A stretch of 64,000 nt of DNA from Isoetes taiwanensis (GCA_021234155.1 JAJEKV010000105.1:2022494-2086493), one strand, 5' to 3'. Positions 46,075 to 56,492 are shown, numbered from the stretch's first letter. Numbers and translations are program-made. The notes: generated by a model not told the origin, from the sequence alone.

Positions 46075-47640
46075 TGTGACGTTCCAGCATAACATACGGT
46101 ATGAATACATATATTATACTGACACGTCACTAGTACATGTCGACTCAGATGACATGTACACGGCGACCGTAAAGGGTAGTACCCTAGGGTAGGACCTTGT
46201 GAACCATTATATTGCACATGTTAAGGCCACATGTGAATATAATATCTTTTGCCATGTGGCAATAGCCCATTGACCAAAAGGGCCCAACCCTAAAATTCGT
46301 GGGGATAAAGGGGCATAAACCCTAAAAGGGAAACCCTTTCGGTTTCTAGCCCCTATAGGTCGGATTGGAGCAGCAGAGGACGCCATTTCACCTGAAGAGT
46401 AGCAGAGGAATCGGAATTCCTAGGTTGCAGCTCGATCCAAGACCAGCAGTCTCGAAATCCAGCAGCATGGACGCTTTCAGAGGAGTAGGAGCCAGCCAAG
46501 AAGCGGGTTAGTGGTTGATCCGATAGTTAGATCCGAGTTTTCAGCCCTCATTCCATAGGATTAGTATCCATTCTTAGCTATAGGCGACCCCTACAGCCTA
46601 AGAATGATGAACACTAACAAAGGAACCTAACCATGTATGATTATGTAGATTAGAATAGATGTATTCTATTATTTCAGTTCTGTTGTGTATTGACATTCTA
46701 TGCGCCACTCTTGTGTATTGGGAAGGGGGGTAGAGACCCAGAGCCCAAGTAGATGGATGATTCTACTTTTTTTCCATTAATTCCCAATTAATGCGGCCTG
46801 TGCATAAGAGCCCGCCTGGCTGTGGGTGGCGGAGCTAGACCGGCTGACAAGGGAGGGCTTGTCTAATCACGCTTGATCCCTCCAGTGCGTAGCGGCGGCC
46901 GGGAACGCTGTGAGCCAGCCTAATACCCCTGCAATCGCGAGAGGGGGGGTATGAGCTCGACACCTCTTGGGTGATGCGCCATCTTCTAGGGGTTCAAGTC
47001 AGATACGAAAGCAAAGGGCTCTAGCTCGCTTTGTGATTGGCATGAACCTTCCGGGAGGAGAGTGATCTCCTCCTGCCTCATCGGGCCGGGGAGATCCAAC
47101 CCGAAGAGTAGTAGCCCCTCCGGCTATTCACCCTGTGAGGGCTACGGTCGGGGCTCCAATACTTTTCGCCTCTATCTGCAAAGTATGCAATGTGAGGGGC
47201 GGATGGAGTGGACTACCCAACGGCCATGTTCCTATGCCAGCCAAAATCCATTTGCCATGAATTCCGCTGCGCATTGCTATCCGAGAGACCCAAGCCGCCG
47301 GTCTATCCCCATAAGTCCAGCCCCGGTAGGATTTCCCCATGTTATGTTGATGTAATCGATGTGTGGATGCAGCCATTTGTGATATGGTGGACCACCCTTC
47401 GAGGTGGGTATGTTATTATTGATTGATGTCATGTGCTCATGTTTTGTTTACGCTTAGCTGCTAGGTCGATCCGGGGAGACGGGATGAATGACACGTCCAT
47501 TCTTCCCCGTCGGGTTCTTGGCCACCATCGAGAGCCCGATGTTAGGTGGATCGCCTCACATCGTGGCGAATCTTTGGTTTGAGGGATGATCTCCGGTTTG
47601 TATACGATCGGGGCATCGTATATGAGCTGGGGCCGTCACA
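46075..47640 (+). repeat. E3 5' LTR
   Basis: 1566 bp, TGTGACGTTCC to GGGGCCGTCACA, followed by the PBS. The core shared with G and X1 lies at about 47150-47270 (GGGGCGGATGGAGTGGACTA, CCATGAATTC). Confidence 0.92.
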
Positions 47641-47641
47641 A

Positions 47642-47653
47642 TGGTATCAGAGC
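47642..47653 (+). other. E3 primer binding site
   Basis: TGGTATCAGAGC one base after the LTR, complementary to initiator Met-tRNA. Same PBS as G. Confidence 0.92.
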
Positions 47654-47897
47654 TTCGATCTTGGCAGACCAGGATCGAGCACTGACCGTAATCCTATAGG
47701 AACTAACTAATCTAGACATTCGGTCTTGGAGATAAAAGCCCAAGCACGAACCTCGAGTAGTGGGAAATTTTTTCCCTTCCTTCCAGTCGAGTTAGTAATT
47801 ATCTAGAATTAGGATACTTAGAGAACATATTTAAGATGAAATAGATAGGAGAAAAGTTTTCTAGGAAAACCTAATAAGTTTTAGTCACTTTTGACCG

Positions 47898-47970
47898 ACA
47901 CCTCCAAGGGTGTGCCAGGAGCATGTTAGGTCCATACCTAATTGGTCTCTCGCGCACTCTTAGAGGGGTC
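47898..47970 (+). repeat. E3 nested-dyad repeat 1
   Basis: Outer arms CCTCCAAGGGTGTGC and GCGCACTCTTAGAGG; inner TTAGGTC..ACCTAA. Confidence 0.8.
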
Positions 47971-48111
47971 ACCCCATATGAACCCTAGAACTCGGCTTTA
48001 GGAGCCCCAAATTGTAAAATATAAGATGAAACCCCGCTTAAAAAAGCTCGAATTAGCTAGATTTGTATGTTAAAACACAGAAAAACATTAAGTAAAAGTC
48101 ATTTTTGGAGC

Positions 48112-48185
48112 AACACCTCTAAGGGTGAGCCAGGGCATAGTTAGGTCATGACCTAACACCCTCCTCGCGCACACTTAGAGGGGTC
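48112..48185 (+). repeat. E3 nested-dyad repeat 2
   Basis: Outer arms CCTCTAAGGGTG and ACACTTAGAGG; inner TTAGGTC-at-GACCTAA. Confidence 0.85.
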
Positions 48186-48327
48186 CCCTAAAAGTGACCT
48201 CGGAATTTGATCCAAATTTACTTAAATTCTAAAAGTAATGATAGAATCTTGCTTATAATGCTTAAATTAGTTAGAAATGCATGTTAATTTGTTTAAATTA
48301 GGATAAGTTTAAAGCAAAAAGAGGTCA

Positions 48328-48400
48328 ACACCTCTAAGGATGCAACAGGGCATAGTTAGGTCTGGACCTAACACGCTCCTCGCGCATGCTTAGAAGAGTT
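48328..48400 (+). repeat. E3 nested-dyad repeat 3
   Basis: Outer arms CCTCTAAGGATGC and GCATGCTTAGAAG; inner TTAGGTC-tg-GACCTAA. The change GGGTG to GGATGC is matched on the other arm (GCATGC), a possible compensatory change. Confidence 0.8.
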
Positions 48401-48504
48401 CGAGGAAAAATAGTTGAAGAAGACCCAGCTTTGATTCGAGATATGGAGGATTTCACCAACAAACCAAGAAAATAAACACTTAGGCCAAACTCTAAAATTT
48501 AACC

Positions 48505-48513
48505 CTATATATT
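48505..48513 (+). promoter_or_regulatory. TATA-like box of E3 H3-like gene
   Basis: CTATATATT 114 nt before the ATG at 48619, the same distance as in G (113 nt). TTAGGGTTTCCC (telo-box-like) lies at 48537-48548. Confidence 0.5.
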
Positions 48514-48618
48514 AAGTGGACTTAGACCTCATTTTTTAGGGTTTCCCACGTTGTCCTTCGAGCTTGTCCCAACAGGCGATCTTCCGGCGCTCTGATCCAA
48601 ATCGAACTCTGTCAAACA

Positions 48619-49132
48619 ATGGCTAGGACGGAGCAGACCGCTCGTAAGGTAAGCAACGATGATAAGCCCAGCGCCCAAGTCCTCGCCGCCGAGCAGAAAC
48701 TCAAAGATGCTGAAGAGAAACTGAAGGCCGACATGGAGAGGCGACCTAGATACTACTGAAATCTAGAGAAGAGGCGGAAGAAAGAAGAGAAGACCAAGAG
48801 GAAAGAAGAGAAGGCAAAGAGGAAAGAGGAAAAAGCAAAGAGGAGAGAAGAGAGGGCAAGGAAGAAAGCACAGGAAGCAGCCGAGGAGGCCGAAGAAGAC
48901 CAATGCCGCGAACAGAGCTGCATTCAAGAGATTTGTCCGGGAGATTTTGTGGGATTTCGACCCCGATAAGCGAGTAACCAACGACATGTTACTCGCTTTA
49001 CAAGAAGCAGCAGAGATGGAGGCCGTGCAACACTTCGAAGATTCACTGGCATGCACGGTCCATGCAAAAAGAGTCACGCTTCAGCCAAAGGACATGAGAC
49101 TGGCCAAATACATCAAGAGGACAGATAAATAG
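48619..49132 (+). CDS. E3 histone H3-like protein (probably spliced)
   Basis: ATG at 48619 begins MARTEQTARK, the H3 N-terminus with K4 changed to E and R8-K9 kept. The next bases GTAAGC form a splice donor. An acceptor at 48879-48880 (GGAAGCAG) opens the second exon in phase: PRRPKKTNAANRAAFKRFVR, then VTNDMLLALQEAAEMEAVQ, HFEDSLACTVHAKRVTLQPK, DMRLAKYIKRTDK, stop 49130-49132. That makes 93 residues covering tail plus alpha-1 to alpha-3, without the alpha-N helix. F104-E105-D106, C110, H113, R116, T118, D123, L126 and I130 of H3 are in place. Unspliced, frame 1 stops at 48757 and then shows a lysine/glutamate-rich coil (48760-48900) in another frame than the histone fold. The first junction ARKPRR equals that of G, which supports splicing. 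Likely a chromatin protein (inference). Confidence 0.8.
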
Positions 49133-49281
49133 AACAGAAGCTACTTTTCGTAACTAATAGGCTTATATGGAAAGTGTGAAAATTTTGAATAATAAGGATA
49201 TATAGTTGTTTAAAACGTGCATTGAATTAAGTATAGTGGTAGTTAAGGAGCAAATGTGAAATTCTGGGTAAAAAAAGGGGC
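49133..49281 (+). other. E3 spacer after the H3-like gene
   Basis: AT-rich, probable 3' UTR of the H3-like transcript, ending at dyad repeat 4. Confidence 0.4.
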
Positions 49282-49355
49282 AACACCTCTAAGGGTGCGC
49301 CAGGGCATAGTTAGGTCTGGACCTAACACCCTTCTCGCGCACTCTTAGAGGGGTC
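49282..49355 (+). repeat. E3 nested-dyad repeat 4
   Basis: The cleanest copy: outer arms CCTCTAAGGGTGCGC and GCGCACTCTTAGAGG, inner TTAGGTC-tg-GACCTAA. Confidence 0.88.
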
Positions 49356-49493
49356 CAGCCAACTGGGCCCTTGATCAGCCACTTACCTGCTCCAAATGAA
49401 GTAAATAAGCAAAGAAACTTGCAGTTAAGAGGAAAATAAGTAGGAATTCACGTCTTTGAACTTGTTCTTGGCATCCATTAGGCATAGATAGAC

Positions 49494-49569
49494 CAACACC
49501 TCCAAGAGTGCGCCAGAGGCCACTTAGGTCCCAACCTAACACCCTCCTCGCGCACTCTTAGAGGGGTCC
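49494..49569 (+). repeat. E3 nested-dyad repeat 5
   Basis: Outer arms CCTCCAAGAGTGCGC and GCGCACTCTTAGAGG; inner TTAGGTC-cca-ACCTAA. Three copies lie before and two after the H3-like gene. Confidence 0.85.
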
Positions 49570-49810
49570 GAGTTTTCAAACCCCATAACTTGAGCTACAG
49601 AGCTCCAAATCGCATGAAATTTGTTGCAATAGGACCGTTAGACAGCTTAGAATCCATTTATGACCTCAAATTAAGCTAGAAATGTCAAACCTCAGCTCAA
49701 AATGACTAAAATTGCTCAAACCCTTGAATTGTTTTCCAAACTGTGGTTTGTTTGTAAATAGAAGCATATCCCATTAGTACCTCACAAGTATTGCTCTCGG
49801 CTCAAAGCTG

Positions 49811-50963
49811 ATGGCTTACTCCTAGATAGAAGTGCCCAATAACACCCCTTTATTATAGTCATCTAGACCTCAGCATAGCAACCCAAGTCCAACTGTTGGT
49901 ACATCACCTCCATAAACCTTGACCTAATTTTGTGTCCTTCTAATAGAGTTTGACCTATACAGCCGCCACATTGACACTCCCTATTGCCAGGATACCTAGA
50001 AAGGAGCCAGAGTCTAGAGCTGCCCAAGTCACTCCATGTGTAGAGATTGGACTCCCCCAAACCAACTTTGCTAGGACCTTAGAGTATGCCTCAAACATCA
50101 TGGAGGTTTTGCAAAACAACCCTCATTTCATGCCATACCACACGTCCTAATGTCCATAGACTTGAGATTATAGATATGTCTCCATAATGCTTTGCCGAGC
50201 CATCTTGCTTGCTTATAGAGCCCAAAATGTTGTAGGAGAGCCCTTCAAGTGGACCCTTAGACTCTAGAATATACGAGCGTTGCTTTATGCGAAGTACAGG
50301 GCCAGAGCCACAGAAGAGTTAGAGGCGCAACTTCTTGAAGACATCGAGGACCCTACCCGATCTACGTGCATATAAGGAGTGCGAGACTCGAATGGATAAT
50401 GACACAAAGGATCGGAGGAGACGACCTACACAAAAGGGTACAAATCACGCAAAGGCACCCTCGTAAGGAGCTATGGTAGATGCAATGGAGATGACCACAC
50501 TTCCACCGACAAGAGAGACACCCTAATGAAGCAAAGCCCAAGCAAATGTAAGCTCGCACCCGTAAGTTCAACCCGCTGGAGGAATAATAATGCACGCCAC
50601 CGCCACCGCGATCTCGAGCTTCAAGACATTCAAGAACGCCTCGACTACAACAGCTAGGTGATCAACCGATCAATGGCACCGCACATCGGCAAACCTTGCA
50701 AACGACATTAATAATCGCATATAGGGACGCTTTAGCGGTCACCGCATTCCTTACTTACGCATATGCACATTAAGGAGGAGCATCTTTTCAAGGGACCACA
50801 TCGACGAACACTCTTCGCTAACTTGGGGTGACGAGCTCCAGATCAGACATGAAGCTCAACAATAGTAGCAAAGATCTCAAGGAATCCCTGAGTCAACCGT
50901 AACGAAGAAGATGCAAAGAAAAACCAAAGGATCAAACGCCGATAGGAGGAGGGGAAACCCTAA
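49811..50963 (+). pseudogene. E3 ORF2-like accessory gene, frames broken
   Basis: ATG at 49811 (MAYS, then a stop). An open segment at 49950-50150 reads TPCVEIGLPQTNFARTLEYA and NIMEVLQNNPHF, which aligns with PPCIGYFVPRPSLQAALGDV and NIAKYLTNKALKV of G ORF2. The 3' part (50650-50963) matches the X1 ORF2 end at DNA level including the TAA. Function unknown. A TATA-like TGTAAATAG lies at 49753-49761, nearer than in the other elements. Confidence 0.45.
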
Positions 50964-53900
50964 AGGAGTATAAACATTTAAGTAGATCTTCGTAGTTGTT
51001 TTGAAAAAAGTGGATGAATTAAAATCCCAATGTAAATGCATATATGTCTATTGTATATCTCGGGTGCTCACAGATATAGTGGAGAAACATGAGTTTAAAG
51101 TCATGTTTTACGGATTTAGCGCTTAGATCAGGAAGCTCCTTCACTTCGACTACCAAATGAGGAAGCAAGGAAGCAAGGAAGCACAACTATAGCCCAAGAT
51201 CAAAATGGAAGAGCAAGTACGAAGGAGGAACGACCCGACATCAACGAGCCAACTAAGAAGGCAACATCTCGACAACTATAATTCCACCTTGTGGTAATAT
51301 AGGGTGATGCGCTATGACACGTGTATTTGCGACGAGGAGATATGCCTTCAATGACTAGGTGATGGCTTCGTCAGGTACTCCTACCAGTAATTAGAAGAGA
51401 AGAAGCCGATCATATCTCCGACATCCGCACGCCAAACGCCAAGGTAGAAGCATTCGACACCTTAACGACAAGGATAGTAACCTAAGCACCTTCGCAAAAA
51501 GAGAGTTCAAGATAATAGCCGCTATTCAACGACAAGAGTATATCTAAGGCGTGTACTCCTTCAACTCAAGGGTCAAGCTTTGAGATATAAGGATCTATCA
51601 TCCCACAATATAGCCAGGAGAGGAGAGCCATGAAGCTTTACTTAACAGAGACCCACATGCATAGAGGGACAAAGGTCGAACCGAAAGCCGGAGAAGTGCT
51701 AGCAACCGACTTCTTCCACGAGCTCCCTAGAGGCAAACAGAGGATCAAACCGACGGGCACAATCAAAACCACCGAGGGTACCTCAAGACAAGAAGACGGC
51801 ATAGCACCGAGGAACGGACAATATCCAAGCCATGTGACCGAGGGGATCAAACAAGGAAGATTGGAAGCTCGATGGAAAAGCAATTAGGTGAGGCGAGACG
51901 AGGCGAGCCAATAACTTGCACGCGGACTTGCATGCAACTTGGTGAACCCAAGGATGGATGATTCAAAGAACAACTGCAGAAGAGAACAACTCCAGAGGAG
52001 TATAGCAAAGAAAGCGCGCATAGCCTCAAGAGACGCCTCCAAATAGCTTCAAGTATCATGAAGGGGGGAACAATTACCGCCCGAGAACAGGATGAGGAAG
52101 CAGACTGAAATGTCGAAGCATCAACGACCAACACACCTTTAGTTAGAATGTGATGCAAAGCATGTTGTGCAATAGCCGACAAACATCGGACGGCCCAAGT
52201 ATATCAACAAGTCACTCCGGAGTACGAGCTGACGTACAAATAGGAGGATATAGATCGTCAACACCATTGCACCGGGAGGAACACCGATGACATTACCAAG
52301 GAGTAGGTGTGCAACTCGAAGGGAAGCATAAGGGGGACTTAATAGCTCTAGTAGTAATTGTAATTATGTAAGCTATATGCTTTGCATGCAAAGTTCCCTT
52401 GTTATTCCTTCCCTCCCATAGCATAACAGATCAAAGGAAGAGATGTCAGGCAATTTGCAGGGGTGAAGCAATCAACATCTTCAACACTCTTCGGGCAACA
52501 CGATAACAACAAGAGGACTCGACGTATGAGACGTCGATGGAGTCGAAGAAACAATATCGGATACAGGGTCGTCCTTTAGCTGCCAAGACAAAAAGTTCAA
52601 GATGAAAGATCTTTTTCAACGGCCACCTTCAAGCTTTAAAGCGGCATGGAAGAACTTCAAGTGATCAACTACACCATCAAGCCACCAGCAATGAGAGGCT
52701 TCTAAATCGAACAAAGTCAACCTCTACATCAAAGGGGAGCCACCGCCAAGAGACCGGGCATCAAGCGACTAAGAACGCATCTTTGCTACTTCAAGCAGGC
52801 AATGAGTGGATGAGCTTCTAGCAAGCTCAGGGATCTAAGGCCATGGGGCCTAGTAGGTTAAATGTACGAACGGCAACATCCATATTGGGATTAGAAGGCA
52901 TTGCCGGATATTCTCGCTGGAAGGATTGCCCCAATATTGAGCTAGGCATCAAGGATTGGGAAGGAAACGCATAGGAGTGACTAAAATTATACACGATTGT
53001 TAACAGTCATCCAACGTATTGAAACCACTTGGTGAGATTGATCTCCTCGCTAAGAAGGAATCATTACTAGGATAATTGTTGACCATGTATAAATCTAGCA
53101 CCTCCAAAAGAATAATCCAACCGAAAGAAAAGAAGTAATCTAACAAGTCCGGCCAACTTGTTACGATGACATCAATTCGATTGGTAGGAATATTCTAAGA
53201 GTTGAAATAACTAAGAAAGGGGGAATCTCTAGAATATAAAAGAATAGTACATGCAAGGTACATCTAAAATAAAAATTATAGTAATCAAATAGTCTTTTGA
53301 GACAAAAGGAATTGTCATGATGACAAAACCTTGTGGTTTAGAATCGTTCTAACTAAGTAGGTAACCCGTAACTATATTGAAATAAATGATAACATAATAT
53401 GTGCATCCATCTTAGATGGTTATATATGTTATCTAAGGATAGTAAATTAAGGCGCTAAGTAAGAAGCATATAACCTCTTAAGGGGAGAGAATAGATATGA
53501 CATTGTGTACAACGTCATTGAAGGGATGCAGGACCATTTTCTTTTCGAAGAAAGTGGGAGGGCTCAATCTTATGATTGAACGTACTTGTATCGAATTGAC
53601 CGACCCGTAGAATAGAGTTCACTCCGGCAATGGCCGAAGCAAATAGAGCGTAAGATAGATAGATACCTTAGTGCTCAGGAGGCCTTCAACGTGCGAGACT
53701 GACGTGTTAGCTAACTACACCAATAAAGTGGAGCAAAAAAATATGAGAGCAATGCAACGAGAAGTCACCTCCAAATTACTCCACGCCGGCTCAATGGGTG
53801 GATGCGTCCTAGCCTTAGGTAAGGTGTGCCCATGCATAATAAGCTGTAATGTGTCTTATTGACAAGTTAAATATAGATCCTAATAACCACATAGAATTTG

Positions 53901-54584
53901 TTGTACATATATGTATCATAGGGAAATAAGTTAAATAACAACGGTAATGTGAGGTAGCATGTTAATTAATCCTTCGCAAGGATGCAATTCCTTCCAAGGA
54001 TAGCTATATAACCTCGGGTCCTTATAAATATAAATAGAAAATAGAATTCAGATATACTTAAGTGCATCTTAGGGATATACTTCCAAGGGTAATGCAGGAC
54101 CCAAGGAAGAGAATAAGAAGCACATCTAATTCTTGTGTATGATAATTAAAACCTTGTCTATGTAACAATAGCTCTAAATCAGGGTTATTGTTTAAATAAT
54201 CGCGACCTAAAAGTTGTTAAATATTGCAAAGCTAGAGTAAATATAATTGTACGATCGAAAGTAATGTATCCGATCGAAAGTAATGTATCCGATACTATGA
54301 TAATGTTAATTCATAAATATTACCTTAGAGTAATTATGTTAATCGCATGCATTAAGGGAAGTCCAAACAGATCGTGGGCAAAGTCCCAAGACTGTCATGT
54401 TTACTTAAAGACGTTAACAGACGCTAGCCCACATGCAACAGTACGAAGATATCCTCTCGCAGCAAGAGTTCTAGAGTAGTTGTGATTTCTACCATTTAAA
54501 CTAATCGCTTAAATTTTGTGTGAGATAGTAAGTATGTAATTATAGATATTGTAAAATTAATGCGTGATTTCAAGGTGCAAAGAC
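50964..54584 (+). other. E3 block shared with X1, unknown content
   Basis: Matches X1 4580-8450 in reverse. 51350-51620 holds the decayed ORF3 peptide family (LGDGF, SQKESS, LKGQALRYKDLSS against X1 LGDGFWQVP, DKKRVQD, LKGQFTLDIRVHH). The open frame 51630-51887 (85 codons) has no known motif. 53700-53820 matches X1 5440-5560. No pol motif was found. 54258-54297 contains a 21-bp duplication of CGATCGAAAGTAATGTATC. Confidence 0.4.
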
Positions 54585-54640
54585 TTGCAACACAAATTTT
54601 GTTATAACGTGTTGCAAGGGATGAAGAGTACCTTGGAAGT
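54585..54640 (+). other. conserved 3' UTR block of E3
   Basis: GTGTTGCAAGGGATGAAGAG and flanking words are shared with G (27645-27720, reverse) and X1 (about 3460-3500, reverse), although the surrounding sequence has diverged. Confidence 0.6.
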
Positions 54641-54902
54641 GTAAATTTTGCATGAACTTGATAAACTTTTGATAAACTTAAATGTTGTATTAAGTAAGGT
54701 TAGTAATTACCTTTGGCGTTGATTAAGTTATGAATCGATAAGTTAATTGGATAATGAAATAGTACAAGAAATGTCTTAAACATTACCTTAGAGTAATTCT
54801 AATAATTATGTAACTATAATAATAATTGCATGCATCAAGTTGGTTGCGTGACGAAAGATCCTGTGGTGGGGAGAACCTCGATGTCGCGGACATCATCATT
54901 TT

Positions 54903-54915
54903 AAGGTGGGGAGAA
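54903..54915 (+). other. E3 polypurine tract
   Basis: AAGGTGGGGAGAA directly before the 3' LTR, identical to G and X1. Confidence 0.88.
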
Positions 54916-56492
54916 TGTGGCGTTCCAAAGATAACATACGGTATGAATACGATATTATAATCGACACGTCACTAGTACATGTCGCACTCGGATGACATGT
55001 ACACTGGGCGATCGTAAAGGGTAGTACCCTAGGGTACGACCTTGTGAACCATTATATTGCACATGTTAAGGCCACATGTGAATATAATATCTTTTGCCAT
55101 GTGGCAATAGCCCATTGACCAAAAGGGCCCAGCCCTAAAATTGGGGGGGATAAAGGGGCATAAAAACCCTAAAAGGAAACCCTTTTCGGTTTCCAAACCC
55201 TATAGGTCGGATTGGAGCAGCAGAGGATGCCATTTCCGCTGAAGAGTAGCAGAGGAATCGGAATTCCCTAGGTTGCAAATTCGATCCAAGACCGCCAGCC
55301 TCCTCAAATCCAAAGAGCATGGATGCTTTGAGGAGTAGGAGCCAGCCAAGAAGCGGGTTAGTGGTTGATCGATAGTTAGATCCGAGTTTTCAGCCCTCAT
55401 TCCATAGGATTAGTATCCATTCTTAGCTATAGGCTTACCCCTACAAACCTAAGAATGATAAACACTAACAAAGGAACCTAACCATGTATGATTAGGTAGA
55501 TTAGAATAGATGTATTCTATTATTTCAGTTCCGTTGTGTTGATGTTTTGACATTCTATCGCCACTCTTGTGTATTGGGAAGGGGGTAGAGACCCGTGAGC
55601 CCAAGTAGATGGATGATCCTAGTTTTAGCCCATTAATTCCCACCACGCGGCTCGTGGCATAAGAGCCCGCATGGCTGGGGTGGCGGAGCTAGACCGGCCG
55701 ACAAGGGAGGGCTTGTCTAATCACGCTTGATCCCTCCTCAGTGCGTAGCGGCGGTAGGGACGTTGTGAGCGGGCCTAATACCCCAACCGCGTGAGGGCGG
55801 GGTATGGGCTCGACACCTCTTGGGTGATGCGTCATCTTCTAGGGTTCAAGTCGATTATCTGGCAAAGTGGCTCTCTCGGCTCACTTTGTGGATTGGCATG
55901 AACCTTTCCGGAGGAGAGTGATCTCCTCCCCCTCATCGGGGCTGGGGAGATGCAACCTAGTAGTAGTAGCCCCTCCGCTATTCACCCTCCCAAGCAGCTA
56001 CTTGGGGCTCAATACTTTTCAGCCTATCTGCAAAGTATGCACAGGAGGGGCGGATGGAGTGGACTACCCAACGGCCATGTTCCTATGCCAGCCAAATCCA
56101 TTTGCCATGAATTCTGTCTGCATTGCTATCTGGAGACCCCAAGCCGTCAGTCTATCCCCATAAGTCTGAGCCTGGGTAGGATTTCCCCATGTTATGTTGA
56201 TGTACTGATGTGTGGATGCAGCTACTGTGATATGGTGGACCACCCTTCGAGGTGGGTATGTTATTATTGATTGATGTCATGTGCTCATGTTTTGTTTACG
56301 CTTCCGTTGCTAGGTCGATCCCGAGGGAGACGGGATGAATGACACGTCCATTCTTCCCCGTCGGGTTCTTGGCCACCATCGAGAGCCCGATGTTAGGTGG
56401 ACGGCCTCACATCAGCGAGCAGATGCTGGTTTGAGGGATGATCTCCAGTTTGTATACGATCGGGGCATCGTATATGAGCTGGGGCCGTCACA
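54916..56492 (+). repeat. E3 3' LTR
   Basis: 1577 bp, TGTGGCGTTCC to GGGGCCGTCACA. Matches 46075-47640. Confidence 0.92.

Larger units (their letters stand above)
46075..56492 (+). mobile_element. E3: complete LTR element with H3-like gene, no recognisable pol
   Basis: A 10.4-kb plus-strand element with two LTRs (46075-47640, 54916-56492), PBS, five dyad repeats, an H3-like gene, ORF2, an unknown ORF3-like block, polypurine tract and a 5-bp target duplication. The LTRs differ mostly at CAG/CTG words, so insertion was recent. I found no reverse transcriptase, RNase H or integrase motif between 49132 and 54915. It is probably non-autonomous, moved by a relative such as G with which it shares PBS, polypurine tract, LTR ends and LTR core. 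Compared with X1 it lacks the pol-end segment. Confidence 0.9.

Noticed and set aside
48763-49077. 104-codon minus-strand frame with a poly-leucine/phenylalanine stretch
   Set aside because: Antisense of the lysine/glutamate-rich segment and histone fold of E3; the hydrophobicity is a by-product of reverse-complemented AAG/GAG codons.
47898-49569. CRISPR array from the evenly repeated palindromic units
   Set aside because: Spacings are irregular, units are 73-76 bp and lie within a plant LTR element; no cas genes.
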